Positions 15,973-23,003 of a DNA stretch of 64,000 nucleotides are shown one piece after another; positions within the stretch are counted from its first letter, which is position 1, and every line of letters starts with the position of its first letter. A program made the position numbers and the translations under genes. Under the pieces are notes generated by a model, which saw only the letters and a program-made list of their open reading frames with translations, searched no databases and was not told where the DNA came from. The DNA is from Pseudodesulfovibrio indicus (lineage in GTDB: Bacteria > Desulfobacterota > Desulfovibrionia > Desulfovibrionales > Desulfovibrionaceae): assembly GCF_001563225.1 (NCBI RefSeq), contig NZ_CP014206.1, forward strand, positions 1,488,001 through 1,552,000, read 5' to 3'.

Positions 15973-16429
15973 CGTATGGGTCAATTCCTTTCTTCCTGCA
16001 CCGGCCAACGAGGTCCTTGGAGAGGGTTTGCAAAGCGGGCTGGTCGTTCAGCCAAATGAACTTATCCACTCCGAATTGGCTGGCGCACCGGGTATCCAAA
16101 CCGGACATTTTCCAGTCCAGCGCGTTCCACATGGCCGCGATCCACCGCTTCTGCCGGGCGAACGGCGTCCCATCCGGGACTTCGTAAAAATCATCGCGAG
16201 ACGAACCGGACCGCTTGTGGCTGTTGGGGAAAGCAGCCCCCTTACCTGCGAGAAAGTCCGCAAAATCGGCCAGCTCATGCATGGACAGCTTGCCTGCCGA
16301 CGTCTTGCCGTACATCTCGGCCAACCAACCCCGGTAGGTGTCGTCGTCCAGGTTCGGCATCTGCTTTTTGGCTATGTGAACCTTTGCCAGCAGCGCATTG
16401 CGCCATTTGGGGCTAACCGTCTTTGCCAT
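15953..16429 (-). CDS. gemA: GemA/gp16-family regulatory protein (DUF1018)
   Basis: The 158-residue product (MAKTVSPKWRNALLAKVHIAKKQMPNLDDDTYRGWLAEMYG) matches the GemA/Mu gp16 family: a first helix with HIAKKQ, then DDDTYRGWL, and a second half with KRWIAAMWNALDWKMSGLDTR and DKFIWLNDQPALQTLSKDL. In Mu, GemA lowers host gyrase effects and alters host gene expression. The gene overlaps both neighbours by about 17-20 bases and marks the end of the early-to-middle region. Confidence 0.88.
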   Translation of the reverse strand: MAKTVSPKWRNALLAKVHIAKKQMPNLDDDTYRGWLAEMYGKTSAGKLSMHELADFADFLAGKGAAFPNSHKRSGSSRDDFYEVPDGTPFARQKRWIAAMWNALDWKMSGLDTRCASQFGVDKFIWLNDQPALQTLSKDLVGRCRKKGIDPYDAQPAS

Positions 16430-16760
16430 GGTGGAACTCTCTCCTTGCTTTTGGCCGAAATATGCACCCCTCGCCGCCCCTGGTCGGGTTGCGCTGCTGG
16501 GTTGTCCAACACAGGTCTACAATGTCCGAGTGAGACCAGCCCATGTCCACGCGGGCCTGGAAGCTGGCGCATTCCTCGCAGGTCTGATCGGGGTACCGGC
16601 GATCCGCCTCTTCCCTCGCCGCCTCCAGGGCCATGGGGCAGGGCGTATACCACTTGATGGGCATACTCCTGCCGCCATACGTGCAGAGCTGCGTTTCCGG
16701 GCAGCAAAAACCGCCATCGGCCCAATCGACATGGGGACATTCGTTGCATTTCAACTGCAT
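16413..16760 (-). CDS. Cysteine-rich phage protein (predicted zinc binding)
   Basis: A 115-residue protein starting at the ATG at 16760 (MQLKCNECPHVDWADGGFCC). At least eight cysteines occur in pairs or near-pairs (CNEC, CC...C, CP, CEEC, C, C), consistent with one or two zinc sites. Its stop overlaps the start of gemA by 17 bases. It belongs to a run of three adjacent Cys-rich small genes (16413-17268). Function unknown. Confidence 0.65.
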   Translation of the reverse strand: MQLKCNECPHVDWADGGFCCPETQLCTYGGRSMPIKWYTPCPMALEAAREEADRRYPDQTCEECASFQARVDMGWSHSDIVDLCWTTQQRNPTRGGEGCIFRPKARREFHHGKDG

Positions 16761-16774
16761 TGGAAAACCTTTTG

Positions 16775-16972
16775 CTACGCCCTGACCGACACGCCAACCG
16801 GACCGACGTCGACGTCCATGATGTATTCCTTGCCACAGGCCGCGCATTCCTCGGCCCACTCGATCGAGACGCAGCCACCTTGCTGCAACACCTTGCCGTC
16901 CAGTTCCACACGGCTTCCGTCCAGGGACACATCATGCCCACAGTGGGGGCAGCTCACCTTTTTCGTTTCCAT
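16775..16972 (-). CDS. Small zinc-ribbon protein
   Basis: A 65-residue protein (METKKVSCPHCGHDVSLDGS) with a zinc-ribbon pattern CPHC ... CAAC about 35 residues apart. A strong GGAGG site precedes the ATG. Such ribbons are common in phage early regions as adaptors to nucleic acids or host proteins. Nothing more specific can be said. Confidence 0.7.
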   Translation of the reverse strand: METKKVSCPHCGHDVSLDGSRVELDGKVLQQGGCVSIEWAEECAACGKEYIMDVDVGPVGVSVRA

Positions 16973-16989
16973 AGTCGCCTCCTCGTTCC

Positions 16990-17259
16990 CTATTCGTTGT
17001 CGAAATGAGCAGCGCAGCAGTCGCCAAGTTTAGGGTCGTGGGCTTTTGCCTCGGCTAAGGTCATGGGCTTGCCGCATACACCGCAGCGGGGCAGGGAGTT
17101 TATTTCCTTGACGAAGTCCTGCGCCTCCTCCTCGGTGTCGAAAAGGAGAGGTTTGTTGTCCCGTGACAAGCAAAAACGTCTTCCGTCCTTGGTGGCCGTA
17201 GCTCCATAGAGTTGCGTCATGGTGTCGGTGAACAACCAGGGGCATACTGCGTATTTCAC
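16990..17259 (-). CDS. Small Cys-containing phage protein
   Basis: About 89-92 residues. AAGGAG lies directly against an ATG at 17268, which leaves no spacing, but it sits nine bases before an in-frame GTG at 17259 (protein begins VKYAVCPWLFTD), so the GTG is the more likely start. The sequence has a strand-rich first half (TMTQLYGATATKDGRRFCL, PLLFDTEEEAQDFVKEI) and a C-terminal CGVCGKPM...CC that could hold zinc. Function unknown. Confidence 0.6.
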   Translation of the reverse strand: MKYAVCPWLFTDTMTQLYGATATKDGRRFCLSRDNKPLLFDTEEEAQDFVKEINSLPRCGVCGKPMTLAEAKAHDPKLGDCCAAHFDNE

Positions 17260-17272
17260 TTTCGTCATCTCC

Positions 17273-17689
17273 TTACAGATTCTGTGACCACTTCTCACGT
17301 TCATATCTGGCCGCGTCGGTTTCGGCGGCAACATGGAGGTGACCGGAAGCCCGTTCCGAAATCTGGTCGAGCAAGCGCATGCCCCTTTCAATATGGTGAT
17401 AGTAATAGGCTTCCACCCAACAATGGTCGAAAATTGTTCGCCCTTTGCTACGGCCACGGTGCAGAACGTGGTCAGGTTCTTCCGCAGGAGAGGAAATGCA
17501 ATCAACATTAATTCCTCGCTCGCGGCACAACGATTTGAACTGTTCAGCGTGGCGGTGGTTGAGGAAAACAACCCGGTCGCCATCCTTCACACTCTCCAAG
17601 AGGGACTGTGTGCGCCCGGTCCGTCTAGCGGAGTAGGAATAGATTCTTGCCGCGCCCTGAATGGCGGGGCCAATGCCAAAATGGTCCAT
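17273..17689 (-). CDS. Hypothetical phage protein with degenerate P-loop look
   Basis: A 138-residue protein (MDHFGIGPAIQGAARIYSYS) with a good AAAGGAG site before the ATG at 17689. The segment SARRTGRTQSLLESVKDGDRVVFL resembles a Walker A loop with GRT in place of GKT followed by a hydrophobic strand, and RTIFDHCWVEA could be a Walker B-like strand. It follows the broken dam gene closely. The ATPase idea is weak; the gene itself is well supported by its ribosome site and packing. Confidence 0.55.
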   Translation of the reverse strand: MDHFGIGPAIQGAARIYSYSARRTGRTQSLLESVKDGDRVVFLNHRHAEQFKSLCRERGINVDCISSPAEEPDHVLHRGRSKGRTIFDHCWVEAYYYHHIERGMRLLDQISERASGHLHVAAETDAARYEREKWSQNL

Positions 17690-17718
17690 GTTATCTCCTT
17701 TTGTTTGCATCTTGCGGA

Positions 17719-18584
17719 TCAGTTGACCGCCCTCATGAGCGGCATAATGTTCGCTTCCTGGATCTCGGTTTCTCGCCGGAGCCGTTCCTCACAGCTGGGC
17801 GAGATCCAGAGACTTTCAATCCGCTTGGCCGCACGTTCGGCCCATGCCTCCCTGTCGATACGCCTCCATGTCGAAAACCATTCATCGTATGCCGGGCAGC
17901 GATAGCCAGACAAAACCACCATGCCTTCCGCTTCGTGGAGAGTTCTGGCCAGGGCTTCGTGATCGGCCTCGGTCATCTCGCATCGATAGCTGATCGTGGA
18001 TGACGCTATGCGCGTTTCCGGCATGTAAGGAGGGTCAACGTAGATCAGCGCGTCCGGTTCATCGTATCGCTGAATTACGTCCGCAGCGGGCTTGCACTCG
18101 ATGGTGACTCCGGCGAGACGTTCGCGGAAATACTCGATGTGTGGGGGTAGGACACAAACTCATAGGCCGGAGACTTGAAATTGGGCCGCTTGGAGCGGAA
18201 CCCATTCTTGTAGGGGCATGTCGCTGAGTTTGCACCGAAGCCCATGAACGCCCTGACCAGATATCTCCGGGCCATCTCCACTGGATCTGTGCAAACCCCA
18301 TAGGCCGCGTCGAACTCTGCCCTTGCATACGGCGTCAGTTGCAACTCTTCGGCCAGCCGCACCGATGCAACCGGGTCGCGCATGACCTGGTAGAGGTTCA
18401 CAACTTGGTTGTCCAAGTCGTTCAAAACCTCCAGGTCGGCCCGCTCTTTTTCCATAAGTACGGAAGCCATGCCGCCGAACGGCTCGATGTACACCCGGTG
18501 CATGGGGAAATGCTCGATCACCCAATGGCGGAGCTTGAACTTGCCGCCATGGTGCAGGGCCATAGGTCTTTTCATTTTACTCAT
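17719..18584 (-). pseudogene. DNA adenine methylase (Dam/D12 type), frame broken by one base
   Basis: The N-terminal frame (from 18584) has the adenine methylase start HHGGKFKLRHWVIEHFP and VYIEPFGGMASVLMEK (SAM-binding FxG motif). It then runs out of frame after PNFKSPAYEFVS and stops at 18075. The rest continues in another frame with PPHIEYFRERLAGVTIE, VIQRYDEPDALIYVDPPY (catalytic DPPY at 18025-18036) and a normal C terminus ending at 17719. Adding one G to the run GGGGG at 18143-18147 restores a full-length ~288-residue enzyme that would methylate adenine, probably in GATC. The loss may be a true mutation, a phase-variable tract or a sequencing error. Confidence 0.88.
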
Positions 18585-18602
18585 AGTCGTAGTTATGCTG
18601 AT

Positions 18603-18878
18603 TCAGCGAGTTGCCGATTCCCTGTAAATATGCAGTTCCCTGTCATGGCCGATCCCGTCCGGGACTTTGCAGGGGCCGTGGCCGCACTCCGCGCAAACAA
18701 CCCGACCGCCAGCCAGCTCCCTGGCCCTGGCAATCACGTAGTAGCGGGTCTTGTCGCCATATGTGTTCGTCGGCAATTGCTTGCATTTCAGCCCTATGGG
18801 CATCCGCAAATTGACAGGGCCATCACCGGAGAGCTGGCCGCGATCCTCTTCCTTGATGAACAAATCAGTCCTGATCAT
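18603..18878 (-). CDS. Small phage protein with Cys motif
   Basis: A 91-residue protein (MIRTDLFIKEEDRGQLSGDG) overlapping the upstream gene by 14 bases. It contains VVCAECGHGPCKVPDG, a possible small zinc site, in its C-terminal half. It lies directly before the dam-like gene. No family is recognised. Confidence 0.55.
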   Translation of the reverse strand: MIRTDLFIKEEDRGQLSGDGPVNLRMPIGLKCKQLPTNTYGDKTRYYVIARARELAGGRVVCAECGHGPCKVPDGIGHDRELHIYRESATR

Positions 18879-19380
18879 CGAAATACCCCTCCATGCACGC
18901 TTCAGGTTCCATGGTGCATTCAGCCAAAGATTCAGTCCGGGGCCGGACCGCTGTTACGGGTACGGTCTTCCGGGAGTAGGCGAGCACCACAACCCATTCG
19001 CCCTCGGCGTTCTGCCGGGGTGGAGCGCCGATCATTTCGGCTTCAGGCAACATGCCGCCCTCGCGGTACCAGACCTTCGCCCCCTGGGGCAGGTAGAGGT
19101 TGACGCGGATCGCGCCGTTCTCAGGCTGTCCCGGCTCAACTCCGAACACCTCCGCGATCCGCTTGCCGAGGAGCTGCCCCAGCTCGGCGGCGCTCAGGAA
19201 GCTCCGACGTTCCGTGGGACGGCGATAAAAGGCGTTGCCGATTTGGAGACGAAAATTATTCTTGTTTCCACCGTACTTAGACCAGCTTTCCTCGTGGTCG
19301 CCGGGAAAAACGCAGAGCAACGGCCATGCTTTTTTCCCCTTGGTGGCCGGGATTCTGAAGGGAGCTTTCAGGCTGGGCAT
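18865..19380 (-). CDS. Hypothetical phage protein
   Basis: A 171-residue protein (MPSLKAPFRIPATKGKKAWPL) with a mixed alpha/beta look. Strong local features are a Gly-poor strand region (NNFRLQIGNAFYRRP), SAAELGQLLGKRIAEVFGV and GEWVVVLAYSRKTVPV. It is part of the early/middle operon between DUF2786 and the small Cys protein, with a 17-base gap upstream. I do not recognise a family. Confidence 0.55.
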   Translation of the reverse strand: MPSLKAPFRIPATKGKKAWPLLCVFPGDHEESWSKYGGNKNNFRLQIGNAFYRRPTERRSFLSAAELGQLLGKRIAEVFGVEPGQPENGAIRVNLYLPQGAKVWYREGGMLPEAEMIGAPPRQNAEGEWVVVLAYSRKTVPVTAVRPRTESLAECTMEPEACMEGYFDDQD

Positions 19381-19397
19381 TGCTTACCTCTTGATTT

Positions 19398-20105
19398 CTA
19401 GGAGAGCTTGGACGGCTGTTCGTGGCCCAACGGGGTAGAAAGGGGGATGGACCGGCCATCCCGAATCCCTTTGTACAGATCGCCGCCCCGGAGGTTTACC
19501 GGTTTGAACTGCTTCGTATGGACGGTGTCAGGCATGGCGTCGGCGATTGCCGCCTCCTTAACGACCACCAAGCCGGTCTCGGTGACCGGGGTCTGCCGCT
19601 TCTGTTCTTGCAGTCTCTGGCTGATGGTATGGACAACGCCCCTCAGGTAGGATTCCCTGGCCATCTTTTTGGAGCGGTTCGAACGCAGCCTCCTGCATTC
19701 GGTGCGGAGGTAGGTTGACCCCATGCGGAGCAGCGTCCGGTAGAGATACGTGTAGGTCCAGGCGCAGACCTCTTGGTCCACGCCAACGCCGATAAACACG
19801 GTGTTTCCTTTTGTGGAGTGGTAGTAGTCGCAATCAAAGGCATCCGCCGTTACCCGCGCCAGATTGAAGGCCCACCTTTCGAGCCGCTGGCGCGTCCGGG
19901 TCTTTGCCTCTTCGGCCTTGCCGGACCTTGATTCCAAGTCCGGTATATCGGTCGTCTCCAGGTTGTACTTCGACAGGAGCGCCTGGGCCTTGGCCGCTGC
20001 CGCTGCCGCTTCATGCTCGTTGTCGGATGTGGACAAGCTCAGGAGCTTCTGAATCCGTTTGATGATGTCTTTTCTTTCCACTTTCTCAGTCCTTTGGCTG
20101 CTCAT
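19398..20105 (-). CDS. DUF2786 domain protein
   Basis: About 235 residues. The N-terminal domain (KDIIKRIQKLLSLSTSDNEHEAAAAAAKAQALLSKYNL) is the DUF2786 signature found in many phage and plasmid proteins. The C-terminal part (WAFNLARVTADAFDC, TVFIGVGVDQEVCAWTYTYLYRTLL) fits the second conserved segment, with a metalloprotease-like helix arrangement suggested for some members. An AAAGGA site fits better with the in-frame GTG at 20081 than with the ATG at 20105. It is part of the early operon after HU. Function unknown. Confidence 0.78.
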   Translation of the reverse strand: MSSQRTEKVERKDIIKRIQKLLSLSTSDNEHEAAAAAAKAQALLSKYNLETTDIPDLESRSGKAEEAKTRTRQRLERWAFNLARVTADAFDCDYYHSTKGNTVFIGVGVDQEVCAWTYTYLYRTLLRMGSTYLRTECRRLRSNRSKKMARESYLRGVVHTISQRLQEQKRQTPVTETGLVVVKEAAIADAMPDTVHTKQFKPVNLRGGDLYKGIRDGRSIPLSTPLGHEQPSKLS

Positions 20106-20156
20106 CAGGCAGGGGCCACCACGCCCCCACGACCGCCCCAGGCGGGGCGGTTTCGC

Positions 20157-20429
20157 TTAGTTGACCCAGTCCTTCAGCTCGGTGCTGGGCTTGAACTTGA
20201 CCACGTTCTTGGCCGGGATCGTGATCTCCGTGCCGATCTTGGGATTGCGGCCCACACGTGCGGCCCGCTGTTCGACTTTGAAGGTGCCGAAGCCGCGCAG
20301 GGTGACCTTGTCGCCGCCGGAAAGGCCCTCTTTGATGGTGCCGAGGATCGCCTCCACCACCCGTTCGGCATGCGCCTTGGTCAGATCGGAAACCTGCGCC
20401 ACCTTGGCGATCAGTTCGCATTTGGTCAT
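20157..20429 (-). CDS. HU/IHF-family DNA-binding protein
   Basis: The 90-residue protein (MTKCELIAKVAQVSDLTKAHAERVVEAILGTIKEGL) is a complete HU homologue, with GDKVTLRGFGTFKVEQRAARVGRNPKIG and the beta-arm that enters the minor groove. Mu transposition needs HU or IHF to bend the ends and the enhancer, so a phage-borne copy is sensible here. The start ATG at 20429 has AGGAG nine bases upstream. Confidence 0.95.
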   Translation of the reverse strand: MTKCELIAKVAQVSDLTKAHAERVVEAILGTIKEGLSGGDKVTLRGFGTFKVEQRAARVGRNPKIGTEITIPAKNVVKFKPSTELKDWVN

Positions 20430-20456
20430 GATGAGATTCTCCTGAAAGTTAGATTG

Positions 20457-20849
20457 TTAAACAGCCAGCCCGGTCTGTTCCTTCCACTCCCGTACTGCAT
20501 CGTCGGCAGTGCGGGTGAATGCGCGGTAAAGCCAATGGCCAAAGGTGGAAAGCATGACGGATCGTTTGTTGACGAGTTGCCAAGACATGACGACACAGGG
20601 TTCGTACTCAGAGTATTGCCTGTGTATGTATCTGAGGATGTCGATATGCACGGCATCACTCATCGGAGCGTGAGAAACCAACCGGTGCACGACGAGCTCG
20701 CTCTCGTATTCACGCCAGATGCTGACGTCGTACGTGTAGCGCATGCAGCCGAAGGTCAGGCTGACCCTCTCCGAAACCCGGTCCCAAAAGGAAAGGAGAC
20801 CGCCGGTAAACGCCATCACAAGAATCAACATGAGGAGAGTATCTTTCAT
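20457..20849 (-). CDS. Phage membrane-anchored protein of unknown function
   Basis: A 130-residue protein (MKDTLLMLILVMAFTGGLLSF) with one N-terminal membrane helix or uncleaved signal, then a soluble domain rich in Trp, Tyr and His (IDILRYIHRQYSEYEPCVVMSW). It lies between DUF3164 and HU, closely spaced to both. It might be an exclusion or membrane-associated protein, but nothing in the sequence decides this. Confidence 0.6.
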   Translation of the reverse strand: MKDTLLMLILVMAFTGGLLSFWDRVSERVSLTFGCMRYTYDVSIWREYESELVVHRLVSHAPMSDAVHIDILRYIHRQYSEYEPCVVMSWQLVNKRSVMLSTFGHWLYRAFTRTADDAVREWKEQTGLAV

Positions 20850-20859
20850 GACGCCGTCC

Positions 20860-21471
20860 TTATGCCTGTGCGATGTTGAGAGACAGGGCCTGATATTCGC
20901 CGTTCTCGTCGCGCGTGTAGATGCGGACGTACTCCTTGCTGTCGATCACGCGGATGCTGTCCTGAATGGCCTTCATGGCCTTACGCCAGCGCTCGTCGTC
21001 GATTTGCAGGCGGAGCAGGTCGAGGACGCGGTAGACGCTGATCTTCCCCTCGGAATCGGCCTGAAAGGCCTTTTCGACGATGGTGCGCAGGTTGGGGTTG
21101 GCATCGTGCGTCCACTCGGCCATGCATTCGTTGATGAGCAGCTCCGCAGCCACCAGCTCTTCACCGAATCTGATGCGGTCCTGAATGTTGATCGTGACCT
21201 TGATGGAGCCGTCGAACGTGGAGAGGACGCGGTTGCCTTTTTTCCCCCGCAGCTTGACGTCGTATTTCTCCACCACCAGGGCGAGGTGGGTGCGGATGTC
21301 GTCAAGCGCCTTCTGCTTAAACGCGACCAGGGCGGCGTTGATATTCTTGGCCTCGGCGAACAGGTCCCGGACAACCTCGTCAGCCAGCTTGTCGGATTCC
21401 CGGACGTTTTCAGGGGCAACGAGGTTACCCTTCGCGTCCTTCCAGAATCCTTCGTGAGTTGCATTTCCCAT
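20860..21471 (-). CDS. DUF3164 family protein
   Basis: The 203-residue protein fits DUF3164 throughout: KDAKGNLVAPENVRESDKLADEVV, the helix FKQKALDDIRTHLALVVEKYDV, GNRVLSTFDGSIKVTINIQDRI, and DERWRKAMKAIQDSIRVIDSKEYVRIY near the end. DUF3164 proteins are a standing member of Mu-like early regions, just after transposase B and its small partners, and are sometimes called sulfate-transport-like by mistake. The function in phage growth is not known. Confidence 0.88.
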   Translation of the reverse strand: MGNATHEGFWKDAKGNLVAPENVRESDKLADEVVRDLFAEAKNINAALVAFKQKALDDIRTHLALVVEKYDVKLRGKKGNRVLSTFDGSIKVTINIQDRIRFGEELVAAELLINECMAEWTHDANPNLRTIVEKAFQADSEGKISVYRVLDLLRLQIDDERWRKAMKAIQDSIRVIDSKEYVRIYTRDENGEYQALSLNIAQA

Positions 21472-21479
21472 GGTGTCTC

Positions 21480-21689
21480 CTAGTTGACGGGTACGGTGGT
21501 TTCGAGGCCGTTGACGCGCATGGCCCCATCGGCCAGGGCGGAAGCGATCTCGTTGGCTTCCTCCCGTTCCCTGAAGGGCAGCTTGTCGGCCAGCAGGCGG
21601 ATACGGGCCGCGCAGTTCATGATATCGCCGCTGATCGCGCCGTCAGGGTTCCAGCCGGTGTCCTTGTTGGTTCTTGCGGTCTCATTCAT
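21480..21689 (-). CDS. Small phage protein of the early operon
   Basis: A 69-residue protein starting at the ATG at 21689 (MNETARTNKDTGWNPDGAIS), which follows a strong AAGGAGG site. The sequence includes IMNCAARIRLLADKLPFREREEANEIASAL, mostly helical. Its start overlaps the end of the winged-helix gene. Function unknown. Confidence 0.7.
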   Translation of the reverse strand: MNETARTNKDTGWNPDGAISGDIMNCAARIRLLADKLPFREREEANEIASALADGAMRVNGLETTVPVN

Positions 21690-22305
21690 TGGGAGCCTCC
21701 TTCTCATTTTGGGTGTCAAAACGCTTCAGTATGGTTTTGCACTCCTTAACCACGGCCTTCCTGGCCGATTCGGAATGCAGATCCTTTTCGAAAAACACGC
21801 GGGCCAGCCGGGACATGGCGGCGCGTTCGACCGCGAACGGATCGCGGGGCGATTTGGCCGGATAGGGCGTTTCGCGCTGATCCCGGCCAGCAGGCGTAGT
21901 GGAGAACAGCAACACGTTCTTTTTCTTCCCGTTCCGCCGCACATATCCGACTTCAAGCAGGTGCTTGATGTATTTGCTTACCGAGGACGCATCCACGTGC
22001 GCCACGGCGGCGATCTCGGCCACCTGGAAGGTGCCTGTGGACGCCCTGACCGCTCTCCACATTCGGACGTAGCCTTCGCCGCGACGTGCAGGGGCTTGGG
22101 GATGGTAGGTGTAGTGTCCGGCCTTGATGCGGACCAATTCGTTCTGCCGCGTCATGCCGTCTAGCTGGCTGCGGACGCGGGCCTTCTCCGCTTCAGCCTC
22201 AAGGGCCATGGCTCGGTAGATCAGCGCGTTGCTGATCTCTTTCTTGCCGTTCTCGCTCAGGGCGATCACCACGCCCCGCAGCTTGTCCATTTCAGGCGTC
22301 GTCAT
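21682..22305 (-). CDS. Winged-helix phage protein downstream of transposase B
   Basis: A 207-residue protein (MTTPEMDKLRGVVIALSENG). Residues ~80-150 form a winged helix (VRMWRAVRASTGTFQVAEIAAVAHVDASSVSKYIKHLLEVGYVRRNGKKK), preceded by a coiled helix pair with MALEAEAEKARVRSQLDGM. The C terminus has KSPRDPFAVERAAMSRLARVFF. It may be a regulator or an early DNA-binding protein. It begins two bases after the transposase B stop, so it is co-translated with it. Confidence 0.72.
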   Translation of the reverse strand: MTTPEMDKLRGVVIALSENGKKEISNALIYRAMALEAEAEKARVRSQLDGMTRQNELVRIKAGHYTYHPQAPARRGEGYVRMWRAVRASTGTFQVAEIAAVAHVDASSVSKYIKHLLEVGYVRRNGKKKNVLLFSTTPAGRDQRETPYPAKSPRDPFAVERAAMSRLARVFFEKDLHSESARKAVVKECKTILKRFDTQNEKEAPNE

Positions 22306-22307
22306 GG

Positions 22308-23000
22308 CTAGGCCCGCCCGATCCGCAGGGACTCGACAGCCTTGGTGTCGATCACGTTGGTGTTTTGAGCCTTGGCGTAATCCTCCAGGCGAAGCATGTA
22401 GCCATACACCACGCGGAAGCTGCCTTTTGCCGACTGGGCCAGCTTGTGGCAGGCCTCCGGCGAGACCTCCAGGGCAGCGGCCTGCATGGCGAAGAGCATC
22501 ACGTCCTCGGCGTTGATGGGATCGAAATTCACAACGTCGACCACACGGGAATGGACACGACGGCGGGCGTGGAGCTTCGGATAAAACCCTTCTTCGCCGA
22601 TCAGGATCACGGGGCATCCGGTCATGTCGTGGACATCCCGCAAGTCTTCGATGCGGCCTATGTTCAACCGGTCCGCTTCATCCACGATGATGGCCGTGTG
22701 GGATTTGTTCAGAGCGTTCATGATGCTCGTGCGGCACTTCGCAGTGTTTCCGGGGCGGTCGCCCGTGGCTTCAAACGCCAGTTCCTGGAGAAAGCCAAAC
22801 TGGCTCCAGCCTTCCAGGACACGCAGGAAGATGCCGCCATTGACGGTGTGCCATTCCTTTGCCGCCATGGTCTTGCCGCGTCCGGCCTCCCCCTGGATAA
22901 CCCCGATGCCGGGGCGACCACGTTCCGTGTCGCTCAACGTGTTCAGGGACTTGCGCAGTTTCGCCACGTTGCCGGTTTCTATGAAGATGTCTCGCCGCAT
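22308..23000 (-). CDS. Transposition AAA+ ATPase (MuB-like)
   Basis: This 230-residue ATPase should bind target DNA, activate the transposase and enforce target immunity. Walker A is GEAGRGKTMAA (residues ~38-48) and Walker B is AIIVDEADRLNIGRIEDL. Sensor and arginine features follow in CPVILIGEEGFYPKLHARRRVHSRV, and a C-terminal helical domain has CHKLAQSAKGSFRVVYGYMLRLE. It starts three bases after the transposase A stop. It is shorter than Mu B (312 residues) because the N-terminal HTH extension is missing, as in many Mu-like phages. Confidence 0.92.
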   Translation of the reverse strand: MRRDIFIETGNVAKLRKSLNTLSDTERGRPGIGVIQGEAGRGKTMAAKEWHTVNGGIFLRVLEGWSQFGFLQELAFEATGDRPGNTAKCRTSIMNALNKSHTAIIVDEADRLNIGRIEDLRDVHDMTGCPVILIGEEGFYPKLHARRRVHSRVVDVVNFDPINAEDVMLFAMQAAALEVSPEACHKLAQSAKGSFRVVYGYMLRLEDYAKAQNTNVIDTKAVESLRIGRA

Positions 23001-23003
23001 TCG

